From contig NZ_CP090976.1 of the NCBI RefSeq assembly GCF_021513235.1, forward strand, positions 2,232,001 to 2,296,000: a stretch of 64,000 bases of DNA. The letters run 5' to 3'. The position numbers and the translations under genes were made by a program. Source of the DNA: Kaistella sp. 97-N-M2 (GTDB taxonomy: Bacteria; Bacteroidota; Bacteroidia; Flavobacteriales; Weeksellaceae). Of this stretch, positions 44,799-54,213 are shown in pieces (position 1 is the stretch's first letter; the number at the start of each line of letters is the position of its first letter). Below the pieces are notes generated by a model, which was not told the DNA's origin, searched no databases, and saw only the letters and a list, made by a program, of their open reading frames with translations.

Positions 44799-45740
44799 AT
44801 GGAAGACAATATTTTAGACTGTGTTATCGTAGGTTCCGGTCCCTCCGGATTTACCGCCGCAATTTATGCCGCCCGTGCAGACCTTAAACCTCAACTTTAC
44901 ACCGGCCTCGAACCCGGCGGACAGTTAACCACCACAACCGAAGTGGATAACTTTCCCGGCTATCCCGACGGCGTTACAGGTCCCGCAATGATGATGGATC
45001 TGCAAAAACAAGCCGAACGTTTCGATACCAAAGTTCATTACGAAATGATCACAAAAACCCAATTTTCCACGGAAGTGGGCGGCGTTCATAAGTTGTGGGC
45101 GGGGAACAAAGAAATTTTCGCAAAATCAGTCATTATTTCTACAGGCGCTACCGCAAAATATTTAGGTCTGGATGACGAGAAAAAATATTCCGGCGGCGGT
45201 GTTTCCGCCTGTGCAACCTGCGATGGATTTTTCTACAAAGGAAAAGATGTCATCGTTGTGGGAGCCGGCGATACTGCGGCAGAAGAAGCTACTTACCTCG
45301 CGAAATTGGTGAATAAAGTAACGGTTTTAGTGCGAAAAGATCATTTCCGCGCGTCCAAAGCCATGATCCACAGAGTGAGTAATACGCCAAATATTGAAGT
45401 TAAATTTAACCACGAATTAACCGGTATTGAAGGCGAAAACTCTTTGGTGGAAAGAGGCGTGGTGATCAACAATATTACGAAGGAAACCTCGACGATCGAT
45501 GTTCACGGTATTTTTATCGCGATCGGCCATACGCCAAATACGACGATCTTTAAAGACCAAATCGATTTAGACGAAAACGGATATATCCAAACCATTCCGG
45601 GTTCCACCAAAACCAACTTGCCGGGCGTTTTTGCAGCCGGCGATGTGCAGGATCATATGTACAGACAGGCCATTACGGCGGCGGGAAGCGGTTGTATGGC
45701 GGCGATGGATGCAGAGAAATATTTGGCCGAACTTGTTTAA
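44799..45740 (+). CDS. trxB: thioredoxin reductase
   Basis: 313-residue FAD/NADPH flavoprotein. FAD-binding GSGPSGFTAAIYAARADL, the redox-active CATC in SACATCDGFFYKG, the NADPH-binding GAGDTAAEEATYLAKL and the C-terminal FAAGDVQDHMYRQAITAAGS are all present. It keeps thioredoxin reduced in the cytosol. crcB follows after 65 bp in the same direction. Confidence 0.96.
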   Translation: MEDNILDCVIVGSGPSGFTAAIYAARADLKPQLYTGLEPGGQLTTTTEVDNFPGYPDGVTGPAMMMDLQKQAERFDTKVHYEMITKTQFSTEVGGVHKLWAGNKEIFAKSVIISTGATAKYLGLDDEKKYSGGGVSACATCDGFFYKGKDVIVVGAGDTAAEEATYLAKLVNKVTVLVRKDHFRASKAMIHRVSNTPNIEVKFNHELTGIEGENSLVERGVVINNITKETSTIDVHGIFIAIGHTPNTTIFKDQIDLDENGYIQTIPGSTKTNLPGVFAAGDVQDHMYRQAITAAGSGCMAAMDAEKYLAELV

Positions 45741-45805
45741 AGCAAGCGTACGTAAGTTTTTGAATTTTCAATTGCTGAATTACCGATGGCTTATAAAAAT
45801 TGCTC

Positions 45806-46171
45806 ATGAAAAACCTCGTCTACATATTTCTCGGCGGCGGCTTCGGAAGTGTTTTGCGTTTCCTGATCTCCAATTATACCCAGAAATTGTGGAACATCAG
45901 CTCCTTTCCGATGGGCACTTTTGTAGTGAATATGCTTGGATGTTTTTTAATCGGCGTTTTTACAACTTACTTTATCAGGATTGACAGTTCCCTTAAATTT
46001 CTTCTCATCACAGGATTTTGTGGCGGCTTTACAACATTTTCCACCTTTTCTGCGGAGAATTTTTCGTTATGGCAAAGCGGAAACTATTTCATCCTGGGAT
46101 TGTACATTTTACTGAGCATTATTGTAGGATTAATCGCTGTTTATTTGGGTTTGCAGGTGGCTAAGAATTAA
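45806..46171 (+). CDS. crcB: fluoride channel CrcB/Fluc
   Basis: 121 residues from ATG 45806. Four transmembrane helices, with the family motifs GGGFGSVLRFLI, GTFVVNMLGCFLIG and GFCGGFTTFSTFSAEN. It forms a dual-topology dimer that exports fluoride. I looked for a fluoride riboswitch in the upstream 65 bp and saw none; transcription may come from the trxB promoter. Confidence 0.95.
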   Translation: MKNLVYIFLGGGFGSVLRFLISNYTQKLWNISSFPMGTFVVNMLGCFLIGVFTTYFIRIDSSLKFLLITGFCGGFTTFSTFSAENFSLWQSGNYFILGLYILLSIIVGLIAVYLGLQVAKN

Positions 46172-46217
46172 TTTTGAGATTGATAATGAGCCTTTTAAAA
46201 GTTTTTTGTGCAAATAA

Positions 46218-46249
46218 TTTGGTCGCTATGTAAAAGCTTTTTATATTTG
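46218..46249 (+). promoter_or_regulatory. tRNA-Ser promoter
   Basis: TTTG (46218-46221), a 20-bp spacer and TATATTTG (46242-46249): an exact -33/-7 match, 30 bp upstream of the tRNA 5' end. Confidence 0.85.
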
Positions 46250-46279
46250 CACCACCGAAAAAGAGAAATCTATTTCATT

Positions 46280-46364
46280 GGAGAGCTGGCAGAGTGGTCG
46301 ATTGCGGCAGTCTTGAAAACTGTTGACTGTAACAGGTCCTGGGGTTCGAATCCCTAGCTCTCCG
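46280..46364 (+). tRNA. tRNA-Ser (anticodon TGA)
   Basis: The acceptor arms GGAGAGC (46280-46286) and GCTCTCC (46357-46363) pair fully, discriminator G at 46364. The anticodon loop CTTGAAA carries TGA, reading UCA codons. A long variable arm and the GGTTCGAATCC T-loop complete a class II tRNA. It lies at the border of the AT-rich mobilizable element and is the likely integration target. Confidence 0.96.
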
Positions 46365-46367
46365 CAG

Positions 46368-46403
46368 AAAACCCCATAAACATAATGTTTATGGGGTTTT
46401 TTT
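46368..46403 (+). terminator. intrinsic terminator of tRNA-Ser
   Basis: AAAACCCCATAAACAT (46368-46383) and ATGTTTATGGGGTTTT (46385-46400) form a perfect 16-bp stem followed by T residues. Confidence 0.9.
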
Positions 46404-46408
46404 AATTT

Positions 46409-46429
46409 TAGGTGCTATTATAGGTGCTA
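46409..46429. repeat. tandem TAGGTGCTA motif beside the tRNA-Ser terminator
   Basis: TAGGTGCTA occurs at 46409-46417 and again at 46421-46429, a 12-bp period. Its place at the presumed element border makes it a candidate for recombinase binding. Confidence 0.5.
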
Positions 46430-46806
46430 ATCTTTCAGCCTTACTACAATTTCTACTCTAATTCATTCTTGAAATTATTAACGATTTACCGATGTTAAAA
46501 TATTAAATAGTAAGAATTATATCGATCTAGTTCTTCACTGCAACAATGTAAATAAAATGAATAATGTTAAATGAAATCTCTTTTAAATAATGAAATTTTC
46601 AAAAATAACAACACTATAAGTATAAATACGTAATGAATATAATGATTTTTTGTGTAGTATTGCAATTATTAAAGTTATTTATGGTATATTTATTATGTGC
46701 AGTAATGTAAATAGTTAAACTAGAAGAGTAATTAGCAAAAAGAGACGACTTCTAAAAAATATATTTGGTTGCACAGAGAAGTTTATAAAATCAAAATTGA
46801 TATAAA
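46430..46806. other. AT-rich intergenic stretch at the left end of the element
   Basis: 377 bp with no gene or RNA that I can recognise; it must hold the promoter of the gene at 46807. Confidence 0.4.
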
Positions 46807-47646
46807 ATGATAAAACTATCTATGGTAATTTGTTTAACGTTCGCTATGAACATAGCGGCTCAAACGACAGCAATACAAACTGCATCGCAAGTATTAGAAA
46901 TGGAAATAGTTTCAATGTTACAATCAGACGGTATTTTATTAAAACAATCTGAAATAGATTGCAAAGGAGATTGTTCAAATATTGGACTTTGGAAAAACAA
47001 TCACAAAAGAGACAAATGGTTGAAAAATAATAATGATTTAAAAAAAAGGTTCATCAATAAGTTTAAAGCTCCATCATTTTGTGAAAATAGAAATGTTGCT
47101 CCTCAATTTATTTTCAAAAATAAATCACTTGGATTACTTGGAAGCTACATCATTAATAATAATAACTTGTCAATATTAAATAGTAGCTCTACACCGATAC
47201 TGCCAGTTCTAGAAAACGGAACACAAATAAGCATTTTTAGCCCAAGAAGTGAGGGAAGTAATTACTTATTGAACTATACGTCAAATAAATTGTTTGAAGG
47301 AAATTTAGAAAACGGCGTTTCGTCAGAGTTTAAAGATTTTTACACTTCTAAACTTTTATATAATGGTAGTATTAATAATGAAAATAGAAGTCGAATAAAT
47401 ATTGGAGCAGGAGTTTTTGAAAATAAGCTAGCGAAAATTTACGGAAATATTGAACAGATTTCTTCAAATGAGTTTGAGCCTGTTTTCTTGCTTTGGAATG
47501 AATATAGAAAGGGAAACATTAAGCCTAATGATAAAATAATTAAATCATTTGAGGGTTTATGCTACTTTTCAATGAAAGGAGTAGAAAAAAAGAAACAGAA
47601 GAATTTAATGCTGAAGTTGGTTCGTCTGGTAAATATCCATTTTTAA
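46807..47646 (+). CDS. exported protein of unknown function, N-terminal part (frameshifted)
   Basis: A Sec signal peptide (about 1-18, ending NIAAQ) starts the frame. After residue ~258 the frame leaves its natural course: at an A7 run (47585-47591) one added A would continue into the frame of 47559-48833, joining ...FSMKGVEK to KETEEFNAEVGSSGKYPF. The full protein would have about 675 residues. The present C-terminal tail (KKQKNLMLKLVRLVNIHF) is therefore an artefact of the shift. I do not recognise any domain. It is the first cargo gene beside the tRNA. Confidence 0.6.
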   Translation: MIKLSMVICLTFAMNIAAQTTAIQTASQVLEMEIVSMLQSDGILLKQSEIDCKGDCSNIGLWKNNHKRDKWLKNNNDLKKRFINKFKAPSFCENRNVAPQFIFKNKSLGLLGSYIINNNNLSILNSSSTPILPVLENGTQISIFSPRSEGSNYLLNYTSNKLFEGNLENGVSSEFKDFYTSKLLYNGSINNENRSRINIGAGVFENKLAKIYGNIEQISSNEFEPVFLLWNEYRKGNIKPNDKIIKSFEGLCYFSMKGVEKKKQKNLMLKLVRLVNIHF

Positions 47647-48833
47647 ATTACAATGTTAATGCAAAAACAAAATGGACAAATAATAATAGTCTTTCTATTC
47701 AAAGGGATATTTATAATGTTTATATGTTTTCTCAACCAGATTTACAACCAGTACCAAGTAAAGAAAAGATTATTGCGTGCTGGAATAATCTAAAGCCTTC
47801 AGAATATGTAATTAGATCTTCAACTGCGACGACAGATAATAATATTCCTGCAAATTCCCCTTTGATCTTAAAGGTTAAATTTGGACCAATTCCTAATAAT
47901 GAAGTTTTATCCATTGTTAAACTTGACGAAGAGTATTCTATTGGTAAACTTCCTAGCGAGTTAAAAAAAACTATTAAATCAATTCGTTTAGTAACAGATG
48001 ATGCAACAAGGATAACGAGTGAGAATGGGTATTATTATTTTGATGTTGAAATTACAAGAGACGAAAATTTTTTAGCTCAAGCACTTAATTCTGTAAATCC
48101 TAAAATATCGCTTGAATTATATTTGAGGATTTACTACAGTAATTCAATTGGAAGTGATACTTTAGACATTAAATATAGACCAATCACCATAACAACCGAG
48201 CTGCATCCGACCCCATCTTCAGAATATGAAATAAAATCTTCTAAGTTAGGTCAAACATACAACTACTCAATTCCAATTAAGTTTAATACATCTAATCTGC
48301 CATTAACAATAATATCAACTCCTAAACCTCCAAAAATTATTGATGTCTATGGATTGCCGACTTCAATAGATCAAAACTTAAAAAAACTACTAACAGATGC
48401 CACTTTCCAATTGAAAGGAACCAATGAATACAATGGTAATTTTTCAATCCCTATTAATAACAATTATTTTGATATTAATCTGAGAAGCCACGAAATAGTA
48501 GTTCTTATAGAATTTTATGGAAACAATGGAACTTCTTATAAAAGGAAACTTCCGCTCAAATTAATTGCACCAAATGAGATGTTAGAAGCATCTACTACAA
48601 CAAATATTATATTAAACGGCAATCAAGAACTTCTTAATTCTTTAAAATCTGAAGCTATTCTTACAGGCAATTTGACTGTGTCTGAATTTGTTGAAAAATA
48701 CACCAGTAATGGTCAAACCGATATTATTAAGTTGGTTGACGGGTTAAAAGAATTAAACGTACTTAACCAAATTCCTAATGGAAATTATGTTGTTCCTGTT
48801 AAGCTTGTTGATATTGAAAAAATTAAGAAATAG
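47559..48833 (+). CDS. exported protein of unknown function, C-terminal part (frameshifted)
   Basis: Second reading frame of the same broken gene; the listed ATG is probably not a real start, and true similarity should begin near 47585. The sequence is rich in beta-strand-like, Thr/Ser/Asn-containing stretches, such as ANSPLILKVKFGPIPNNEVL and a C-terminal helix pair (TVSEFVEKYTSNGQTDIIKL). It may be an extracellular or periplasmic adhesion-like protein, but no domain family was recognised. The shift may be a genuine mutation, phase variation at the A7 run, or a sequencing error. Confidence 0.55.
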   Translation: MLLFNERSRKKETEEFNAEVGSSGKYPFLNYNVNAKTKWTNNNSLSIQRDIYNVYMFSQPDLQPVPSKEKIIACWNNLKPSEYVIRSSTATTDNNIPANSPLILKVKFGPIPNNEVLSIVKLDEEYSIGKLPSELKKTIKSIRLVTDDATRITSENGYYYFDVEITRDENFLAQALNSVNPKISLELYLRIYYSNSIGSDTLDIKYRPITITTELHPTPSSEYEIKSSKLGQTYNYSIPIKFNTSNLPLTIISTPKPPKIIDVYGLPTSIDQNLKKLLTDATFQLKGTNEYNGNFSIPINNNYFDINLRSHEIVVLIEFYGNNGTSYKRKLPLKLIAPNEMLEASTTTNIILNGNQELLNSLKSEAILTGNLTVSEFVEKYTSNGQTDIIKLVDGLKELNVLNQIPNGNYVVPVKLVDIEKIKK

Positions 48834-49000
48834 TAAGAATATTATCACCTGTCTGGCAAACGGTGAGTTGCCTGGATGAAAAATCTATGGTTCAACGAAA
48901 CTTTCTTCTAATGAACATTACAACTAATGATTCTCGGTCTCAATAATCTGGTCATATCATTTAATATTTCCGAAACTTCTAACCATAAACAAGCAAAAAA

Positions 49001-51109
49001 ATGAATGAATTAGAATCTTTAAAAAATATATTTAAGGACAGAATTTTTAAAATCCCAGATTATCAACGTGGCTACGCTTGGACGGAAAGACAATTAAAAG
49101 ACTTTTGGGAAGATGTGATAAATCTACCAGCCGACAGATTTCACTATACCGGACTTTTATCACTTAAAAAAGTTGATCGAAACGTTTGGAATAATTGGAA
49201 TGACGAAAGATGGTTATTAGAAGACCGAGGTTACAAACCTTTTCACGTTGTTGACGGACAACAAAGACTAACAACATTTGTGATTTTCATTCAGGCAATT
49301 TCTGAAATATTAAAAGCAATTCCCGAAAACAAAGACAAAAAAGACGAAGATATTTACCTTGGTTCGTTCAGCTTAAAAGCAATCAAAGAAGAATATTTAG
49401 TTGTTCATAGACCGCCTCAATTTATTATCAGTACATACAAATTCAGTTATGAAGTTGATAATCCTAGTTTCAAGTTTTTAAAGTATAGAATTTTCAACGA
49501 ACCAAATAGCGGAACTATTCAAGAGACTTTTTACACTTTAAATCTTGAAAATGCCAAACGCTTTTTTGCTGAAAACCTTACAAACTATTATGAAAAATAT
49601 GGACTTATAGAGATTGAAATTCTTTTTAAAAAACTAACTCAAAATCTAATGTTCAATGTTTATGAAATTAGTGACGATTTTGACGTGTTCGTTGCCTTTG
49701 AGACAATGAACAACAGAGGAAAAAAGCTTTCAAATCTTGAACTTCTAAAGAACAGACTTATATATCTAACAACACTTTATGACGAGAAAGAATTAAAGAC
49801 AGATGAACGTTTTTCACTTCGTGAAAAAATTAACGATTCTTGGAAAGAAGTTTATTATCAACTTGGAAGAAACAAACAAAACCCATTGAATGACGATGAT
49901 TTTCTTGTTGCTCATTGGATAATGTATTTTCAATATACAAGAGAGAAAGGAGACGATTACATACGTTTTCTTTTAGAGCAAAAATTCACACCACAAAATA
50001 TTTATGCAAAAACGGAAGTTGTTGTAAGTTCGTTACAAGAATTTGAAGAAGTTAGAGAAGACGAAGAAACCGACCAAGAAGAAGTTGAAGAAAATGAAAA
50101 TGAAGAAACAGTTGTTCTTCGTTCCAAACTTTCGGCAAAGGAAATCGAAGATTATGTAAATAGCTTAAAATCTGCGGCTGTCCATTGCTACAACACTCAC
50201 AATCCAGTTAATAATACAGACTTAACAAGTGCGGAAAGTTTGTGGATTGACCGATTAAACCGAATTGGTATCATTTATTTCCGACCACTTGTAACTGTTT
50301 CTTTCTTATCAAATGAAGTTGACTCAAAGCAAAGGGTTAAACTATTTAAAGCAATTGAAAGATTTATTTTTATAACATTCCGTTTAAGTAGAGCTTTTTC
50401 AACTTATCGAAACAGTGAATTTTATAGAGCAGCAAGACAATTTAGAAATAACGAATTGACAGTTGAAGAAATAACTGAACGCCTCGAACAACGAATGAGT
50501 TATTGTTTTTACACACCTGAAAACACAACAGATAATTTCTTTGATTACACATATTTTCAAAAATTTATTGATAAGAAATTCAAAAATGGTGGTGGCTTTT
50601 ACCATTGGAATGGTTTACGATATTTCTTGTACGAATATGAAATGGAAAAAGTAAGGCAGAGAGGAAGTCAAAAAATAGATTGGAAACTTTTCATAAAAGG
50701 TGAAAAAGACAAAATTTCAATTGAGCATATTTATCCTCAAACGCCTGACAACAAATGTTGGAAAACATCTTTCAAAGGTTATAAAAAAAATGAAATAAAC
50801 TTTTTTCAAGGAACATTGGGGAATTTACTTCCATTATCACAAAGCATAAATTCGAGCTTACAAAACGACTGTTTTTTGGACAAGAAAAATCCACGGTATA
50901 ACGAGAAAAAAGAGAAAATACGACAGGGGTACTACGACGGGTCACATTCAGAAATTGAAGTTTCGACAAATGAGGAATGGAATGCTAAAAAAATACTAGA
51001 CCGTGGACTGAATTTAATTGAGTTTATGGAAAAAAGATGGAACCTCAAATTTGAAAACGACTTCTCTAAAACCGAATTACTATTTTTGGCATTTATGCTA
51101 CCAGATTAA
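49001..51109 (+). CDS. DUF262/DUF1524 protein (GmrSD-like restriction)
   Basis: 702 residues. The N-terminal DUF262 domain has IPDYQRGYAWTERQL and VVDGQQRLTTFVIF (the DGQQR motif that binds or hydrolyses NTP). A very acidic linker lies at about 350-370. The C-terminal DUF1524 domain has ISIEHIYPQTP, the His-containing motif of an HNH-like nuclease, followed by GNLLPLSQSINSSLQN. Both domains on one chain are the architecture of GmrSD-type enzymes that cut phage DNA with modified cytosines and of related defence proteins. Its place in element cargo supports a defence role. Confidence 0.85.
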   Translation: MNELESLKNIFKDRIFKIPDYQRGYAWTERQLKDFWEDVINLPADRFHYTGLLSLKKVDRNVWNNWNDERWLLEDRGYKPFHVVDGQQRLTTFVIFIQAISEILKAIPENKDKKDEDIYLGSFSLKAIKEEYLVVHRPPQFIISTYKFSYEVDNPSFKFLKYRIFNEPNSGTIQETFYTLNLENAKRFFAENLTNYYEKYGLIEIEILFKKLTQNLMFNVYEISDDFDVFVAFETMNNRGKKLSNLELLKNRLIYLTTLYDEKELKTDERFSLREKINDSWKEVYYQLGRNKQNPLNDDDFLVAHWIMYFQYTREKGDDYIRFLLEQKFTPQNIYAKTEVVVSSLQEFEEVREDEETDQEEVEENENEETVVLRSKLSAKEIEDYVNSLKSAAVHCYNTHNPVNNTDLTSAESLWIDRLNRIGIIYFRPLVTVSFLSNEVDSKQRVKLFKAIERFIFITFRLSRAFSTYRNSEFYRAARQFRNNELTVEEITERLEQRMSYCFYTPENTTDNFFDYTYFQKFIDKKFKNGGGFYHWNGLRYFLYEYEMEKVRQRGSQKIDWKLFIKGEKDKISIEHIYPQTPDNKCWKTSFKGYKKNEINFFQGTLGNLLPLSQSINSSLQNDCFLDKKNPRYNEKKEKIRQGYYDGSHSEIEVSTNEEWNAKKILDRGLNLIEFMEKRWNLKFENDFSKTELLFLAFMLPD

Positions 51110-51248
51110 ATATATAAAAAGACTGATGCTATAAATGCCATTTTGATAACATAGCAGGCTTAATACTAAAATTAAATATTAGTATATATCTGTATTTCAT
51201 AAAGATACAAATAAAAAGTAGTTATATTATAAGCTACACCCAAAAATT

Positions 51249-52187
51249 ATGGACAAACATTACAACATTAATGGTATTTCCACAACTAATCCCACTAGTG
51301 ATTCAGTAGTATATGAATGGAGCAATAATTTCTCAATTACATCCAATGACAATACTGATGAAATAGATATCAAACTCATTACTTTAAATCACAAAGTCGC
51401 TGGGAAACTATTCGGCAGTCTGCAGAATCTCCACTCTTTACCACTGAATATGGCACATTCCTATGGCGGTGTGGACGGTGAAATTAAAGTTTCAAAACAA
51501 GAGTTTGAAAAATGGGTTATTTCACAAAAATCAGAACAAACTCATAAGATACTTTTTTATTACGATTTTCAAAATCTTGTTGGATCACTGCAAAATTTAG
51601 TGCAGGAATCGAGATTTCTTTTCTGTGATTTTTACAAGACACTAAACGAGAACTCTTTTATGTTACTTGAAAAACCTCTTCAACCTAACATTCTAATTTT
51701 TGCTTCGGGGCAATTAGTCACCAATATATTTTCTAAAATAAATCACTTATTTATTAATCTCGTAAGTCAATTGGATTTTATTACAAAAATTTCTTTTGAG
51801 CTTGAAAATTTGCCTAAAAGCTTTGTTGAATATCCTAAATTAAAATCAAAGGGATTACTTTATGGTGATTTCAGGAAAATAAAAAGCATTGATTTTTCTA
51901 ATACTATTTTCGAAAAAACCGATAACTTAAAATTAATTCTTAGCTTAAGAAATGAAATAATTCACAATTCTTCATTTGAGAATATTCCTAAAGTTTATCA
52001 GTTATTTCAGAATAATATTATGATTGAGAAATTTATTTTTGTTCCTGACACAACAAATGGAATTTTTGATTCCTTCAAAAATAGAAATAGGTTCTTCAAT
52101 AATGAAATAAAACTTAATGAAATCTTACCTAGTCTAATAACCGATTTTTGGCAAAAGTTGGGGTCAACAATAGATAAAATAAACTGA
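51249..52187 (+). CDS. uncharacterised protein with a HEPN-like motif
   Basis: 312 residues, no signal peptide. I recognise no family, but the C-terminal part has LILSLRNEIIHNSSFE, a RNxxxH motif placed in a helix as in HEPN ribonucleases, preceded by a long helical region with FDFSN-like turns. The N-terminal half is mixed alpha/beta. HEPN proteins often serve in RNA-targeting defence. The gene has its own upstream region and stands alone between the DUF262 gene and a further unknown gene. Confidence 0.5.
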   Translation: MDKHYNINGISTTNPTSDSVVYEWSNNFSITSNDNTDEIDIKLITLNHKVAGKLFGSLQNLHSLPLNMAHSYGGVDGEIKVSKQEFEKWVISQKSEQTHKILFYYDFQNLVGSLQNLVQESRFLFCDFYKTLNENSFMLLEKPLQPNILIFASGQLVTNIFSKINHLFINLVSQLDFITKISFELENLPKSFVEYPKLKSKGLLYGDFRKIKSIDFSNTIFEKTDNLKLILSLRNEIIHNSSFENIPKVYQLFQNNIMIEKFIFVPDTTNGIFDSFKNRNRFFNNEIKLNEILPSLITDFWQKLGSTIDKIN

Positions 52188-52287
52188 TGCAATCGCCAAC
52201 CAAAAAACATTAAAATCTTAATTCAAAGAATTTTAATGTGTAGTTATTATCTGATTTTAATTCTTATAATCAAAATCTTAATTAAAT

Positions 52288-52824
52288 ATGAATGATAAGT
52301 TTCAATATCGGTTATCAGAAGATGTGAAAGCTGCAGTAGCCCAAAATCTCATTGATATTTTAGAGAAAGACGTAGATATAAATGAACAAACTATACGGTT
52401 CATTTGTAATTGGTGTCGTACTGGCCCTGATGAAAAAAGGAAGGCATTTTTCGATGTATGGGATTTGGTTTTAAAAAATTATCTTCCAGCAATAACACCT
52501 ATTTTATTTAGGGCTTGTGAAAAAATAGGTAAAAATGGTACAATAGCAAGTTTTACAGGACGTTTGGAATGTGCTAGAAGATTTAGCGGGGGTGAAGGTT
52601 TTTTATTGATTTGTGATACAAAAGAGACACTCCAATTCGTAGGGAAATTTTATAAGATTGGTGAATACAAACATACATTTTATCCACTTGTTAATGTTTT
52701 AAAAAAGGCGAAGGATTCTGGAGGTTGCGGATTCACGGAAAGATTTTTGAATGAGTTTATAGGCGAAGACGAATATATTATGAGAATTAACCTAGATTAT
52801 GGACATAGTTTTAGATGGACGTAA
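52288..52824 (+). CDS. uncharacterised protein
   Basis: 178 residues, soluble. The N-terminal part is helical (LSEDVKAAVAQNLIDILEKD) and has two cysteines (FICNWCRTG); the rest looks alpha/beta with a Gly-rich stretch (RFSGGEGFLLICDTKETLQF). I see no motif that gives a function. It follows a weak hairpin (52207-52239) that may end the previous gene. Confidence 0.55.
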   Translation: MNDKFQYRLSEDVKAAVAQNLIDILEKDVDINEQTIRFICNWCRTGPDEKRKAFFDVWDLVLKNYLPAITPILFRACEKIGKNGTIASFTGRLECARRFSGGEGFLLICDTKETLQFVGKFYKIGEYKHTFYPLVNVLKKAKDSGGCGFTERFLNEFIGEDEYIMRINLDYGHSFRWT

Positions 52825-52965
52825 TGAACACTGAAAATAAATTTGCTTAACAGTTTTGATAATGATTTTGTAAATATTAATTTCTGGTATGTGTAGAATT
52901 TAGCATGTTAAGTGAATGCTTTTTGACATTATTCAAATTATTATCTGAAATGCATTGCCATAAAT

Positions 52966-53730
52966 ATGAATATTGAATCTAAATTACTTGAGATAAGAAA
53001 AATTGCTAGAGAGCGGGGAACATACGTAATGGGAAAATTGTTTGATGACTACTTAACGGGAGTGATGTCGAAAGTAAAAATTCCGTCCTGTTCTTTTTGT
53101 GGTGATGAAGAGAATTTAACAAAAGAACACATTATACCTAAGTGGGTTTTTGAAAGCCATCCGGAAAAATTCTTTAAATCTGATGTTAATCAACTTGAGC
53201 AAAAGTACATTAAGGCTACAATACCATTATGCAGAAAATGCAATTCTGATTTATTTAATTCTATAGAGCGTAAGATTCAAAAAGTATTATCAAAAGTTGA
53301 TTTAAAGAGGTCATTTTACAGTTCTGAAGATTGGTTGCTTATAATTAGATGGTTAGAAATTATTGATTTTAAATTCCAAATTTGGGATTTAAGAACAGAA
53401 TTTAAACGTCACAAAAAATCTGAATATGTTCCATTTTTGGCAGATTTTTCAATTGCATTTATGCGTGATATTTCAGTAAGGAGTGTAACTACGAAAACAA
53501 GAAAATCTCTTAAAAGAATTGCAACAAAAGATAAGAGTAAACGAATTTCTTATCTTTTGGTTGGAAATACTAAGAATAAGTCATTTCATTATATGCATAC
53601 TTCCGGGGAATTCATATTCATAGAAATTCCTTTGTATAGCAAGTTCTTTTTTTACTTTTATGAAAAGGATTTTAAAAACGAAGCACACGCTAAAAATGAA
53701 GCGTTAAAGATTATAAAGTCATTTTATTAA
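52966..53730 (+). CDS. HNH-type endonuclease-like protein
   Basis: 254 residues. A zinc-finger HNH pattern is at about 35-95: CSFCGDEENLTKEHIIPKWV followed by PLCRKCNSDLF, i.e. CxxC, the EH-containing catalytic strand and a second CxxC. The C-terminal two thirds are basic and may bind nucleic acid, with no known domain. HNH proteins of this type are frequent in defence islands, but could also be homing or repair nucleases. Confidence 0.7.
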   Translation: MNIESKLLEIRKIARERGTYVMGKLFDDYLTGVMSKVKIPSCSFCGDEENLTKEHIIPKWVFESHPEKFFKSDVNQLEQKYIKATIPLCRKCNSDLFNSIERKIQKVLSKVDLKRSFYSSEDWLLIIRWLEIIDFKFQIWDLRTEFKRHKKSEYVPFLADFSIAFMRDISVRSVTTKTRKSLKRIATKDKSKRISYLLVGNTKNKSFHYMHTSGEFIFIEIPLYSKFFFYFYEKDFKNEAHAKNEALKIIKSFY

Positions 53731-53883
53731 GATTTAGTAATGCATATAAACCACCAGCGTTTTGTTTCAATAGCTATATAATTTTTATTAGGCTGAAAAT
53801 TAATAAGTTGATATTTTGCTTATCTTTAGAAATAAATTTAGAATCCCTCAATAAAACCAACGCACAAGGATAATATCCATTTT

Positions 53884-54213
53884 ATGAACGATACAAATCC
53901 CAACAAATCAGAACTTCAATTTCTGACTTTAGCATATAATCGATTTTACGATATTTATGATGAAGTTATGGATGATGATTTTTGGGACAAAACCGATTGG
54001 GAAAGATTTTCAAAAATAAAACAAGCATTTTCGATATACACTGAATTGCTAAACTACGAACCTTTAAAATTGGTAATTGAGAAATTAAAGCAAACAAGAC
54101 CTCCTATGGAATCTGAAATAGGAAGCGAACTTTTCAAGTTTGTAAGGAATGTTGTTGCACACTTTCCATTTTTCAAAAGTTGGGATAAGTTTCAGCAGGA
54201 ATCCATCAAATAA
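53884..54213 (+). CDS. HEPN-like protein, probably truncated
   Basis: 109 residues. LFKFVRNVVAHFPFFKSWD contains RNxxxH in a C-terminal helix, as in HEPN-like folds; the N-terminal half is helical and acidic. The frame ends shortly after this motif (FQQESIK), and downstream another frame carries unrelated-looking codons, so the original protein was probably longer. Function unknown. Confidence 0.55.
   Translation: MNDTNPNKSELQFLTLAYNRFYDIYDEVMDDDFWDKTDWERFSKIKQAFSIYTELLNYEPLKLVIEKLKQTRPPMESEIGSELFKFVRNVVAHFPFFKSWDKFQQESIK

Noticed and set aside
45741-45805. Fluoride riboswitch ahead of crcB
   Set aside because: The 65-bp gap is too short for the aptamer together with its expression platform, and the conserved pseudoknot pattern is not seen.
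47585-47591. Programmed ribosomal frameshift
   Set aside because: An A-rich slip site is present, but no stimulatory stem-loop is evident and there is no known frameshift family; mutation or phase variation is simpler.
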